Of a stretch of 64,000 nucleotides of DNA, positions 44,704-53,255 are shown piece after piece. A model generated the notes under the pieces. That model did not search any database, was not told the origin of the DNA, and saw nothing but the letters and a program-made list of their open reading frames with translations. The translations under genes were made by a program, and so were the position numbers. Origin of the DNA: Microbacteriaceae bacterium. Its GTDB lineage: Bacteria; Actinomycetota; Actinomycetes; Actinomycetales; Microbacteriaceae. Position 1 is the stretch's first letter; the number at the start of each line of letters is the position of its first letter. The DNA lies in contig JAIXWK010000001.1 of the NCBI GenBank assembly GCA_027491295.1, forward strand, positions 1-64,000. Direction: 5' to 3'.

Positions 44704-45483
44704 TTAGCCGAATCGGCCATTGACGTACTCGTTGGTTCGAGGGTCAATTGGGCCATGGAAAATGTCGTTGGTGGCTCCAAATTCAACCACGTGACCTGGG
44801 TCTCCATCTTCCGAGAGGAAGAATGCAGTCTGATCAGCCACACGCTGAGCCTGCTGCATGTTGTGGGTAACGATGACGATGGTCATCGAGTCCTTGAGCT
44901 CAAGAATCGTCTCTTCAATGCGGCGGGTAGAGCCTGGGTCCAAAGCTGAACATGGCTCATCCATCAAGAGCACATCCGGCCCCATGGCCAGTGAGCGAGC
45001 GATGCAAAGACGCTGCTGCTGACCACCGGAAAGAGAGAGCGCAGGCTCGCCTAGGCGGTCCTTGACTTCGTTCCAGATAGACGCGCGGCGAAGCGAGGTC
45101 TCAACTAGCTCAGCACCGTTGTCGATCTTGCGACCAGAGAGCTTTAGGCCCGAAAGAACGTTTTCTTTGATGGACATGGTTGGGAAAGGGTTCGGCTTTT
45201 GGAAAACCATTCCGATTTTCTCGCGAACGTCAACCGGGTCGATTGCCTCGCCGTAAATGTCTTCACCGTTTAGCAATACCGCTCCAGCCAAACCTGCGCT
45301 TGGGATTAGCTCGTGCATGCGGTTTAGGGTTCTGATAAAGGTTGACTTTCCGCAGCCAGAAGGGCCGATTAGAGCTGTGACCTGGTTGATTGGGAACTGC
45401 AGCGAAACGTTCTTGAGGACGTGGCGCTCTCCGAACCAAACATTGATGTCTTTTGACTCTAGGTGGAATTGCTGATCCATCAT
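44704..45483 (-). CDS. pstB: phosphate ABC transporter ATP-binding protein
   Basis: ATPase of the phosphate importer. The 259-residue protein has Walker [12 protein letters not shown] (about 37-47), the signature [15 protein letters not shown] (about 150-164), Walker [14 protein letters not shown] (about 170-182) and the switch histidine in VIVTHNM. It overlaps pstA by four bases (ATGA). No phoU follows, although phoU usually accompanies pstB. Confidence 0.97.
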   Translation of the reverse strand: MMDQQFHLESKDINVWFGERHVLKNVSLQFPINQVTALIGPSGCGKSTFIRTLNRMHELIPSAGLAGAVLLNGEDIYGEAIDPVDVREKIGMVFQKPNPFPTMSIKENVLSGLKLSGRKIDNGAELVETSLRRASIWNEVKDRLGEPALSLSGGQQQRLCIARSLAMGPDVLLMDEPCSALDPGSTRRIEETILELKDSMTIVIVTHNMQQAQRVADQTAFFLSEDGDPGHVVEFGATNDIFHGPIDPRTNEYVNGRFG

Positions 45484-46559
45484 TTCTCTTTCTTCTTTCG
45501 ACTGCGCTTGACTCCGCCGCCGGCAACCACTCTGGCGAGTAGGAATAGGACTCCCACGAAAAGTAGTAGTACTAAAGCGGCACCCCAGGCTCGTTGCAAG
45601 CTGGTTTGGTCTCCCAGTGAGATGTAGTTGTAGATGTAAGTCGGCAAGGTAGCCATGCCACCCTCAAAAAGGTTCACGTTGGTCTCGTTCGCAATTAGCG
45701 TGGTGAGAATCAACGGTGCGGTCTCTCCAATGACTCGAGCAACACCCAACAGCACGGCGGTAATGATTCCAGACTGCGCCGCCGGCAAAGTAACCATGAA
45801 GAACGCCTTGTAGGACGGAGCTCCAAGCGCCAGCGCACCGTTTCTCAGTTCAACAGGCACCAAGCGGAGTGCTTCTTCGGCCACACGAGCAATTGTTGGC
45901 AGCATTAGCGGAATCAGTGCTAGTGAGCCGGCAATTCCGACACGGGTGGTGAAGCCCGAAACAATAAGCATCGAGTAGATAAACAGACCTGCTACAACCG
46001 ATGGCAAACCTGACATCGCCTGGAGCAAAGTTCGAATTAGTCCACGGGCCCCATCACGAGTCTCGGTTAGGTAGACCGCGGTGAAGACACCCAGCGGAAC
46101 CGCCACCAAAGTGGTCAAACCAACAATCGATACAGAGCCGAGGATTGCGTGACCTACACCACCAATTTCAAGCCCAGTCTTACCCGTGATGTAGCGGTTG
46201 TTCTGGAAAATAAACTGCGGGCTGAGCGCTGCAAAGCCGGACTGCACAACTGACCAAATCACGCTCACAAGAAGCACGAGCACGAAAGATGCGAAGAAGA
46301 AGGTTGTGACCAGCAGCAACCCGTCCATGATGCCCTTGCGGCCATAGGAGAAGAATCCGGCCAAAGCACCAGCCAAAAGCTGTAGCGGGAGGAAGAAGGT
46401 GATCAAAACAGCCATGAAGTCTGCCTGAAGCGCAATCAATACTCCGACAGAAATCAGAGCGGGGAGGGTGCTTGCTAGCAAAGAGCTGATTCTGACCCTA
46501 GGGCCAAGGTTCAGCCACGGTGCTGCTTTTCCTGGACGCTGTACCGGAGTGATTGACAT
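45480..46559 (-). CDS. pstA: phosphate ABC transporter permease PstA
   Basis: Membrane subunit of the importer. The 359-residue protein has two N-terminal helices (about 25-75) ahead of the standard permease core (about 80-340) with the EAA-type loop [20 protein letters not shown]. The ATG at 46559 is chosen since GGAGG stands upstream and the codon overlaps the pstC stop as TAATG; a TTG five codons earlier lies in that ribosome-binding site. The basic C terminus RSRKKKEK is cytoplasmic. Confidence 0.94.
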   Translation of the reverse strand: MSITPVQRPGKAAPWLNLGPRVRISSLLASTLPALISVGVLIALQADFMAVLITFFLPLQLLAGALAGFFSYGRKGIMDGLLLVTTFFFASFVLVLLVSVIWSVVQSGFAALSPQFIFQNNRYITGKTGLEIGGVGHAILGSVSIVGLTTLVAVPLGVFTAVYLTETRDGARGLIRTLLQAMSGLPSVVAGLFIYSMLIVSGFTTRVGIAGSLALIPLMLPTIARVAEEALRLVPVELRNGALALGAPSYKAFFMVTLPAAQSGIITAVLLGVARVIGETAPLILTTLIANETNVNLFEGGMATLPTYIYNYISLGDQTSLQRAWGAALVLLLFVGVLFLLARVVAGGGVKRSRKKKEK

Positions 46560-47536
46560 TATGCCTTCCTCCAAGGTTGAGCCTTTGCCACGATGTAGGA
46601 GGCGACCGCGTTGATGATCAGGGTGAAGATGAACAAGACCACACCGGCCGCAAGCAGAGCCGAGATTTCGTCGTTGGTTGCCTCACCGAATTTCGAAAGA
46701 ATCAACGATGCGATTGCTCCACCTTGAGGCTCGAGAATGTTCAGCCAGTTGACCTCGTCGTAGCTGAGGTTTAGCACGAAGAAGATTGCCACTGTCTCAC
46801 CCATGGCTCGACCCAAGGCCAACAGGATGCCTCCGAGGATTCCACCGGCAGAAGTTGGCAGGATGACCTTGCGCAGAATGGACTCACGAGTTCCACCGAG
46901 GGCCATAGCGCCGTTGATGACCTCTTTGTCCATCTGGGAGAAGATTTCTCGGGTGATGGAGGCAATGATCGGGACGATCATTACCGCGATTACGATTCCC
47001 GCGATGAACGGAGAACGCAAGAACGTACCCGACTCATTCTGGAAGATTGGTATGAAGCCGAGAGACTGGTTGATCATCTGAGCCCAACCGGCACCGGTTG
47101 GAGAGAACACTCCAAGACCCCAGAGACCGATCACGACCGATGGAATTGCAGCTAGCAGGTCGATGATGACTGTTGCGGTCTTGGCAATCGACTTAGGTGC
47201 CAAAAACTCGATGAAGTATGCAATTGAGATTGCCATCGGGATAGCGAATGCCACACCGATACCTGCGATCAGGAACGAACCCCAAAGCATTGCGCCAATG
47301 TGCAAGGTCGGAGGGGTGGTCGTGGTGTCCCAGCCAGAACCGAAGGTGAAGTCAAGAATGCCCTGCTGCTCGAAAGCTGGCCAGGCACGAATCGAAAGGA
47401 AGAAAAGGATCGCTACCACGATCACAATCGATGAGTAACCAGCAGCTCTCGCCACCCCAAAAAATACCTTGTCAGCCGTCCGCGATGGCTTGTTGCGCAA
47501 TTTCACGCGCTGAATGGTGGGAGACTGCAAACTCAT
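46559..47536 (-). CDS. pstC: phosphate ABC transporter permease PstC
   Basis: Second membrane subunit of the importer. The 325-residue protein has six predicted helices and the conserved EAA loop region MDKEVINGAMALGGTRESILRKVILP. It is the first gene of the pst cassette, behind a triple PHO box; pstS is usually first in bacteria. The ATG at 47536 has only a weak GAG ribosome-binding match. Confidence 0.95.
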   Translation of the reverse strand: MSLQSPTIQRVKLRNKPSRTADKVFFGVARAAGYSSIVIVVAILFFLSIRAWPAFEQQGILDFTFGSGWDTTTTPPTLHIGAMLWGSFLIAGIGVAFAIPMAISIAYFIEFLAPKSIAKTATVIIDLLAAIPSVVIGLWGLGVFSPTGAGWAQMINQSLGFIPIFQNESGTFLRSPFIAGIVIAVMIVPIIASITREIFSQMDKEVINGAMALGGTRESILRKVILPTSAGGILGGILLALGRAMGETVAIFFVLNLSYDEVNWLNILEPQGGAIASLILSKFGEATNDEISALLAAGVVLFIFTLIINAVASYIVAKAQPWRKA

Positions 47537-47564
47537 GTCTCAAGAGTGGGGTCACATGTTTGCA

Positions 47565-47597
47565 ATGAGGTCAACATGAGGTTAACAAATGGTGAAC
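47565..47597 (-). promoter_or_regulatory. PHO box (three tandem 11-nt repeats) before pstC
   Basis: Minus strand, in order: GTTCACCATTT, GTTAACCTCAT, GTTGACCTCAT, each exactly 11 nt and contiguous. This is the direct-repeat form of actinobacterial PhoP (PhoR-PhoP or SenX3-RegX3 type) operators. The last unit is 29 nt before the pstC ATG, so it probably supplies or overlaps the -35 region of an activator-dependent promoter. Confidence 0.8.
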
Positions 47598-47606
47598 TGC
47601 TTTTGA

Positions 47607-47987
47607 TTACTGGGCAAATGAGACGGGGACACCACTCCAGATTTGCTGCATGCGAACCAGCATCACCACCACGGTCAAGATTCCAGCTCCCATCACGACG
47701 GTGGACCAGCGATTGCGGTCAATAAGTGCCCAAATCGCTGCTGCTAATGGCACCATTAGCGCCACAATCAGATAGCCAAAGAATTCCCAGGTGTCGAGCT
47801 TGGCCCGCTCCCCCAAAATCACCAGGGTGATCGATGCAATTAGCTGCATCAGTAATCCGAATTCGCTGCCGGCAACCAGTGCCAACGAGAAGCCCGATGG
47901 TTTGCGACCGATTAGTCCCATTACAACCAGCAACAATCCAGCTACAACACCAAACCAGAGTTGGGCCTGGTACCACCACTCAAGCAT
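47607..47987 (-). CDS. four-helix membrane protein downstream of truB, unknown
   Basis: A 126-residue protein with four predicted membrane helices (about 9-27, 33-58, 70-90, 95-115) and no recognised domain. The ATG at 47987 is chosen because GGAGG lies 6 nt upstream; it overlaps the truB stop by 8 bases, so the two are probably coupled. Its end is close to the pst PHO box. Confidence 0.65.
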   Translation of the reverse strand: MLEWWYQAQLWFGVVAGLLLVVMGLIGRKPSGFSLALVAGSEFGLLMQLIASITLVILGERAKLDTWEFFGYLIVALMVPLAAAIWALIDRNRWSTVVMGAGILTVVVMLVRMQQIWSGVPVSFAQ

Positions 47988-48846
47988 TGAAGACCTCCGG
48001 GAATACGACAACTGATTTCAGCTGTGTCCCAACCGGCTCTAGCACGGCTAGCAGCTCTGAATTCCAGGTGGCAGCGACGAGCCCAGTTGCGTCTGAGGTG
48101 ATGCGCTTGCCATGGACAATGTCCTGCGCTTGAGCCTCAGTGAGCTCGATAGCTGGAAACAGCCTTAGCACAGCATCACTAAGCAGAAGCAAAACCGGTG
48201 GCTTATCTATTTCGGTGGCGTGAGCCAAATCGAAGTTGCCGATCTTGGTTCTTCGCAACTGTGTCAAATGACCGCCAACACCTAGGGCCGCACCTATGTC
48301 CCGAGCAAGGGCTCGGATGTAGGTCCCGGAAGAACAGTCCACCAAAACATCGAAATCTAGAAAGTCTTGTACTTGTCTGAGGTCAGATGTCCTTTGAAAA
48401 GTGGAAACCGTAACCTGGCGGCCCTTTAGCTCAACCTCTTGGCCTTCTCGAACTAGGTCATATGCGCGTTTGCCATCGATCTTGATTGCACTCACCGATG
48501 ATGGGACCTGTGTGATCTCGCCAGACAGCTTTGAAATCTCAGCATCGATCTGCTCTTTGGTGACCGCGACTGCGGAAGCTGAGGAAAGGATTTCACCTTC
48601 TGCATCGTCAGTGTGGGTTGAGGCGCCAAGGCGAATGGTTGCGATGTACTGCTTATCGCTTCCGGAAATGAACTGCAGCAACTTGGTGCCGCCATCAACG
48701 CCCAGCACCAAAAGACCGGTAGCCATTGGGTCCAAAGTTCCGGCGTGACCGATTTTCCTGGTGCCTAAAATGCCGCGCAGCTTTGCAACCACGTCGTGGC
48801 TAGTCCAACCCTGCTGCTTATCGATCAGCACCAGTGCGGAAGGCAT
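47980..48846 (-). CDS. truB: tRNA pseudouridine-55 synthase
   Basis: Makes pseudouridine 55 in the T loop of tRNAs. The 288-residue protein has the catalytic Asp39 in GHAGTLDPMATGLL, an RAYDLVREG motif (about 123-131), and the C-terminal domain beginning near 230. Its ATG overlaps the rbfA stop as TAATG. The nusA-ylxR-infB-rbfA-truB order is conserved in bacteria. Confidence 0.96.
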   Translation of the reverse strand: MPSALVLIDKQQGWTSHDVVAKLRGILGTRKIGHAGTLDPMATGLLVLGVDGGTKLLQFISGSDKQYIATIRLGASTHTDDAEGEILSSASAVAVTKEQIDAEISKLSGEITQVPSSVSAIKIDGKRAYDLVREGQEVELKGRQVTVSTFQRTSDLRQVQDFLDFDVLVDCSSGTYIRALARDIGAALGVGGHLTQLRRTKIGNFDLAHATEIDKPPVLLLLSDAVLRLFPAIELTEAQAQDIVHGKRITSDATGLVAATWNSELLAVLEPVGTQLKSVVVFPEVFNA

Positions 48847-49277
48847 TACTCTTCCGAGGTCTTTGGCTTGATGTACGGATCGGCATCGCCGGCAGGCGCA
48901 GCATTCTTGGCAATCTTTTCCAGCTCAGCATCGCGACGCTTTGCCTCAGCCAAAAGATCAGCCATGGCACCGGCAGCAACCGGCACCTCGTCGTTGATGA
49001 ACTCGATAGATGGCGTGATTCGAATGCCAAGGTGGCGACCGATCTCGCTGCGAAGCTTGCCCTTGTGACTCTCCAGAATGTCTTTCGAAACCTCAAGGTC
49101 CTCGGCGCTACCGAATACGGTGAAGTAAAGCTTTGCCTGCGAGAGGTCCGGGCTTACACGAACATCGGTAATGGTCACAAAACCTAGGTCCGGGTCTTTG
49201 ACAACCTTTTCCATAGCCTCTGCGGCCAATACCTTGATTCGCTCCCCTAACCTGCGAGCGCGTGCGTGATCAACCAC
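48846..49277 (-). CDS. rbfA: ribosome-binding factor A
   Basis: Assists late maturation of the 30S subunit and cold growth. The 143-residue KH-like protein has ARRLGERIKVLAAEAMEK near the start, the FVTITDVRVSPDLSQAKLYF segment split over 31-50, and HLGIRITPSIEFINDEV (about 83-99), with a C-terminal tail (KTSEE) beyond the fold. The GTG start overlaps the infB TAG by one base. Confidence 0.96.
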   Translation of the reverse strand: MVDHARARRLGERIKVLAAEAMEKVVKDPDLGFVTITDVRVSPDLSQAKLYFTVFGSAEDLEVSKDILESHKGKLRSEIGRHLGIRITPSIEFINDEVPVAAGAMADLLAEAKRRDAELEKIAKNAAPAGDADPYIKPKTSEE

Positions 49278-51904
49278 TAAACCCTCGGCTTCTCGACCAT
49301 CTCGTAGGTTTCGATTACGTCATCGACCAAGATGTCGTTGAAGTCACCAAGACCGATACCACACTCGTAGTCGGGCTTCACTTCGGTCGCGTCATCCTTG
49401 AATCGCTTCAGGGAGTCAACCTTCAGACCTTCCTTGATCATCACGCCATCACGCAACACGCGAGCCATTGCGTTGCGTCGGATTAGACCCGAGCGAACGT
49501 ATGAACCTGCGATGGTGCCGAACTTGGAGGAGCGGAAGATCTCGCGCACTTCTGCGGTACCCATCTGCTGCTCTTCGTACTCTGGCTTGAGCATGCCCTT
49601 GAGCGAGCTCTCGATGTCATCAAGTGCGTTGTAGATAACCGAGTAGAAACGAACGTCGACGCCTTCGCGGTCGGCACGCTCTCTGGCCTTGTTGTCTGGT
49701 CGCACGTTGAAACCAATGATGACTGCGGAGTCAACAGTTGCCAGGTTGACGTCAGACTCGGTAATCGCACCAACACCGCGGTGGATGATTCGAAGCTGAA
49801 CTGAATCGTCAACCACAATCTTGAGCAAGCTGTCTTCCAGGGCCTCAACGGCACCGGAAACGTCACCCTTGATGATGAGGTTAAGGGATTCAACCTTGCC
49901 CTCTTCGAGTGCCTTGGTGAAGTCCTCAAGCGATAGCTTCTTGCGGGTCTTAGCCAATAGCGCGTTGCGGTCAGCAGCTTCACGCTTCTCGGCAATCTGG
50001 CGTGCCTGACGCTCATCTTCTGCAACCACGAAGGTGTCACCAGCGCGAGGCACTGACTGAAGCCCAAGAACCTGAACCGGACGGGAAGGGTATGCCTTCT
50101 CAACCGCGACACCGTTCTCATCGAACATCGCACGAACACGACCGTGTGAGCTACCGGCAACGATTGCGTCACCAACCTCAAGGGTTCCGGACTGAATCAG
50201 AACGGTTGCAACCGAACCGCGACCGCGGTCTAGGTTGGCTTCAATCGCAACACCGCGAGCATCGCGATCAGGGTTTGCACGAAGGTCTAGCGCAGCATCT
50301 GCGGTTAGCAGAACTGCATCCAATAGACGATCAATACCCTCGTTCTTTAGTGCAGAGACGTCAACGAACATCACGTCGCCACCGTATTCTTCGGCAACCA
50401 AACCGAACTCGGTTAGCTGCTGACGAATCTTGGCAGGGTTTGCACCCTCCTTGTCGACCTTGTTCACTGCAACCACGATTGGAACCTTGGCGGCCTGAGC
50501 GTGGTTTAGCGCCTCAATGGTCTGAGGCATAACGCCGTCGTCAGCTGCAACCACCAAGACTGCAATGTCAGTTACCTGAGTACCACGAGCACGCATAGCG
50601 GTGAACGCCTCGTGACCCGGGGTGTCAATAAAGGTGATGGCGCGATCGATGCCTTCGTGAATGGTGTGAACCTGGTAGGCACCGATGTGCTGAGTAATTC
50701 CACCGGCTTCGCCAGCAACCACGTTTGCACTTCGAATCGAGTCCAAAAGCTTGGTCTTACCGTGGTCAACGTGACCCATAACGGTGACAATTGGAGGCCT
50801 TGGCTGTAGGTCCTCGTCATCCTCATCCTCAATACCGGTTGAGATATCCAAGCCAAAGCCTTCGAATAGCTCGCGCTCTTCGTCCTCAGGAGATACGACC
50901 TCGACCTTGTAGCCAAGCTCAACACCGAGAATTTGGAAGGTGTCCTCATCCAAGGATGCAGTGGCGGTAGCCATCTGACCCAGGTGGAACAGCACGGTAA
51001 TCAACTGGCCGGCGTTAGCGCCAATCTTGTCTGCGAAGTCCTGAATCGACGCTCCGCGGCGGATGCGAACAACGGTGTTACCGTCGCCGCGTGGCACCAC
51101 CGCACCACCGAGGCTCGGGGCAGATCTCTGCTCAAATTCTTCTCTCTTAGTGCGCTTGGACTTACGGCCCTTGTTCTTAGAGCCACCCTTTCCAAATGCA
51201 CCTGCGGTACCAGCTCCGCGACCTCCGCGACCGGCTGGACCTGGGCGACCGCCAGGAGCACCTGCACCTGCACCTGGAGCACCGAATCCTGGAGCTCCGC
51301 CTGGACGTGGGCTACCAAAACCAGCACCGGCTGGACGAGGGGCACCACCTGGACGAGGGGCACCACCTGTGCGAGGAGCACCACCCTGACCTGGACGAGC
51401 ACCGGGCGCACCGGTTGCACCGCCTGGACGTGGAGCACCAGCTGGACGAGGGCCGCGGCCCATGCCCTGGTTTGAGCTAAAGGGGTTGTTGCCCGGACGA
51501 GCCATCGGGCGTGGGATGCCCATGCCCTGGTTCGAGCTGAACGGGTTGTTACCCGGACGTGGAATTCCAATGATTGAGCTGGCCGAAGCAGGTGCTGCCG
51601 GAGCAACCGGTGCGGCTGGAGCTGGAGCCTCGGCCACCGAAGACTCTTCTCGAGGTGCTGGCTTGCTGACTGGAGCGGCAGGAGCCGAAGTCTCAACCTC
51701 TGGGGCAGCTGCCTTTGGCTCTGACTTCTTAGGTGCGGCCTTGCCAGCGTTTGGATACGCGGCGCGAAGCTTTGCTGCGACCGGTGGTGTGATGGTGGAA
51801 GAGCCACCCTTGACATACTCGCCGAGCTCTTCAAGCTTGGATAGTGCGACCTTTGTGTCAATGCCAAGTTCCTTGGCTAGGTCATATACGCGTGGAAGCG
51901 CCAC
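49277..51904 (-). CDS. infB: translation initiation factor IF-2
   Basis: GTPase that brings initiator tRNA to the ribosome. The 875-residue protein has an IF2N domain (about 1-50), an alanine/proline then glycine/proline/arginine-rich linker (about 55-260) with sequence repeats, a basic patch ([16 protein letters not shown]), a second IF2N (about 277-330), and the G domain from 370: GHVDHGKT (377-384), DTPGHEAF and NKVDK, followed by domains II, III and IV. The GTG start at 51904 is preceded by AGGAGA that can be folded into a hairpin. Confidence 0.97.
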   Translation of the reverse strand: MALPRVYDLAKELGIDTKVALSKLEELGEYVKGGSSTITPPVAAKLRAAYPNAGKAAPKKSEPKAAAPEVETSAPAAPVSKPAPREESSVAEAPAPAAPVAPAAPASASSIIGIPRPGNNPFSSNQGMGIPRPMARPGNNPFSSNQGMGRGPRPAGAPRPGGATGAPGARPGQGGAPRTGGAPRPGGAPRPAGAGFGSPRPGGAPGFGAPGAGAGAPGGRPGPAGRGGRGAGTAGAFGKGGSKNKGRKSKRTKREEFEQRSAPSLGGAVVPRGDGNTVVRIRRGASIQDFADKIGANAGQLITVLFHLGQMATATASLDEDTFQILGVELGYKVEVVSPEDEERELFEGFGLDISTGIEDEDDEDLQPRPPIVTVMGHVDHGKTKLLDSIRSANVVAGEAGGITQHIGAYQVHTIHEGIDRAITFIDTPGHEAFTAMRARGTQVTDIAVLVVAADDGVMPQTIEALNHAQAAKVPIVVAVNKVDKEGANPAKIRQQLTEFGLVAEEYGGDVMFVDVSALKNEGIDRLLDAVLLTADAALDLRANPDRDARGVAIEANLDRGRGSVATVLIQSGTLEVGDAIVAGSSHGRVRAMFDENGVAVEKAYPSRPVQVLGLQSVPRAGDTFVVAEDERQARQIAEKREAADRNALLAKTRKKLSLEDFTKALEEGKVESLNLIIKGDVSGAVEALEDSLLKIVVDDSVQLRIIHRGVGAITESDVNLATVDSAVIIGFNVRPDNKARERADREGVDVRFYSVIYNALDDIESSLKGMLKPEYEEQQMGTAEVREIFRSSKFGTIAGSYVRSGLIRRNAMARVLRDGVMIKEGLKVDSLKRFKDDATEVKPDYECGIGLGDFNDILVDDVIETYEMVEKPRV
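51197..51559 (-). repeat. repeat-rich linker of infB
   Basis: Encodes IF-2 residues about 116-236. The unit [14 protein letters not shown] occurs twice, 20 residues apart (51518-51559 and 51458-51499). An 18-nt unit is repeated in tandem without change at 51333-51350 and 51351-51368, with degenerate copies after it. Such repeats arise by slippage; antisense and frame-shifted open frames here are a by-product. Confidence 0.85.
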
Positions 51905-51913
51905 TTAGTTTCT

Positions 51914-51942
51914 CCTGTTCGGGCCTGCCGAACAGGGCAGGC
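51914..51942 (-). promoter_or_regulatory. two mutually exclusive hairpins over the infB ribosome-binding site
   Basis: Hairpin A: CCTGTTCGG/CCGAACAGG (51928-51936 with 51914-51922), 9 bp, whose 3' arm contains part of the AGGAG site 10 nt before the GTG. Hairpin B: GCCTGCC/GGCAGGC (51936-51942 with 51923-51929), 7 bp, formed first during transcription and sharing 51928, 51929 and 51936 with A. Confidence 0.65.
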
Positions 51943-51960
51943 TTTAGTTGTGAGCGAATC

Positions 51961-52230
51961 TCATTTCGAGGAACTCATTTTGTTTCCAGCATCTTCTCTT
52001 GCCTGTCTATGCCAGGCCTCAAACTCAGCGGTACTTGCTTCGCCCAAGGCTTTTCTGAACCCTTTTCGATCCAAAACTAATTGTGAACAGTGGCTGTGAA
52101 ACCAAACCCCTCGGCCTGGAAGCCGGGCTGCGAGATCAACTCTCACAACACCGTTTTCTGCTACTGCTCGAACCAGATTTTCTCTCGAATCGCGCTGGCG
52201 ACAGCCAACGCAGGTTCTTACCGGCTTCAT
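51961..52230 (-). CDS. ylxR: YlxR family RNA-binding protein (DUF448)
   Basis: Small basic protein between nusA and infB in many bacteria, thought to bind RNA. The 89-residue product has the family motif KPVRTCVGCRQRDSRENLVR (about 2-21), with the CxxCR pair, and LPGRGVWFHSHCSQLVL (about 37-53). AAGGG precedes the ATG. Its precise function is unsettled; links to RNase P and nucleoid binding have been reported for relatives. Confidence 0.9.
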   Translation of the reverse strand: MKPVRTCVGCRQRDSRENLVRAVAENGVVRVDLAARLPGRGVWFHSHCSQLVLDRKGFRKALGEASTAEFEAWHRQAREDAGNKMSSSK

Positions 52231-52254
52231 TCTAGGCCCTTAGCCCTAATTGGG

Positions 52255-53232
52255 CTAGCCCTCGAGAATGCTGTCGGGCTGAATGTCGATCTTTGCGCCG
52301 GTGAGTTTCGCTGCCAATCGAGCGTTCTGACCCTCTTTTCCAATCGCCAACGAAAGCTGGAAATCAGGAACCAAAACTCTGACCGCCTTGGTGGCAGCAT
52401 CAATCACAAAGGCATCTGAGACCCTGGCAGGCGATAGCGCCTGAGCTACAAACCTCGGTAGATCCTCGCTGAAGTCAACGACGTCAATCTTTTCTTCGTT
52501 TAGCTCTGCAGATACCGCACGAACACGCTGGCCAAGTTCACCAATGCAAGCGCCCTTGGCATTGATGCCTGGCTCCTTAGCGATAACGGCAATCTTGGTG
52601 CGGTGGCCGGCTTCGCGAGCAACCGATGCAATCTCCACCTGACCGGATGCCACCTCTGGCACCTCAAGTGCGAATAGCTTGCGGACTAGGTTCGGGTGGG
52701 TGCGCGAAACCGTGATCTGCGGGCCACGAGGTCCGCGCTGAACGTTGGTGACATAAACGCGGATACGGCTGCCGTGGGAGTAATCCTCACCCGGCACCTG
52801 CTCCTCGGGAGGCATCAGTGCTTCGATGGAACCTAGGTTTACGTAAACCATGTTGGAGCGAGAACCCTGCTGGATGACACCTGCGACGATGTCGCCCTCT
52901 TTACCCTTGAATTCGCCGAGTAGGCCCTCATCAGAAATCTCGCGCATGCGCTGGGCAATAACCTGCTTCGCTGCAGCCGCTGCGACGCGACCAAAGCCCT
53001 CAGGGGTTACATCCTTCTCGCCGATCTGCTCACCCTCTTCATTGAGCTCTGGGGTGAAGATGGTGACGTGACCGGTCTTGCGGTCTAATTCTGCGCGTGG
53101 GCCCTTGGGCTGGTCCTGGCCAGTCTTGGAAAAAGCTGCCAAAATTGCGGACTCGATGATGTTGACCAGGTCATCAAAAGGAATGTCTTTTTCGCGCTCC
53201 AAAAGTCGCAGCACCGAAATATCGATATCCAT
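52255..53232 (-). CDS. nusA: transcription termination/antitermination factor NusA
   Basis: RNA polymerase-binding factor in pausing, termination and rRNA antitermination. The 325-residue actinobacterial-length protein has the N-terminal domain (1-100), S1 domain (about 108-175), and two KH domains (about 180-320, with EPGINAKGACIGELGQRVRAV split and LAIGKEGQNARLAAKLTGAKIDI). It lacks the C-terminal acidic repeats of E. coli. AGGAG precedes the ATG. rimP, normally upstream, is missing: only 23 nt separate nusA from proS. Confidence 0.96.
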   Translation of the reverse strand: MDIDISVLRLLEREKDIPFDDLVNIIESAILAAFSKTGQDQPKGPRAELDRKTGHVTIFTPELNEEGEQIGEKDVTPEGFGRVAAAAAKQVIAQRMREISDEGLLGEFKGKEGDIVAGVIQQGSRSNMVYVNLGSIEALMPPEEQVPGEDYSHGSRIRVYVTNVQRGPRGPQITVSRTHPNLVRKLFALEVPEVASGQVEIASVAREAGHRTKIAVIAKEPGINAKGACIGELGQRVRAVSAELNEEKIDVVDFSEDLPRFVAQALSPARVSDAFVIDAATKAVRVLVPDFQLSLAIGKEGQNARLAAKLTGAKIDIQPDSILEG

Positions 53233-53255
53233 GAGGCCGCTCCTAACGTATTTTC

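Noticed and set aside
49483-50181. 232-codon frame-shifted open frame in infB
   Set aside because: Shadow of the conserved IF-2 domains; arginine/serine-rich without likeness to any family.
51001-51867. Long open frame (288 codons) in another frame of infB, and further antisense frames at 50933-51475 and 51063-51908
   Set aside because: They come from the GC-rich repeat linker and upstream codon bias of infB; composition is low-complexity with no domain.
52242-52256. AGCCC/GGGCT hairpin between nusA and ylxR
   Set aside because: Five-bp stem overlapping the nusA stop, no U-tract; too weak to call a terminator.
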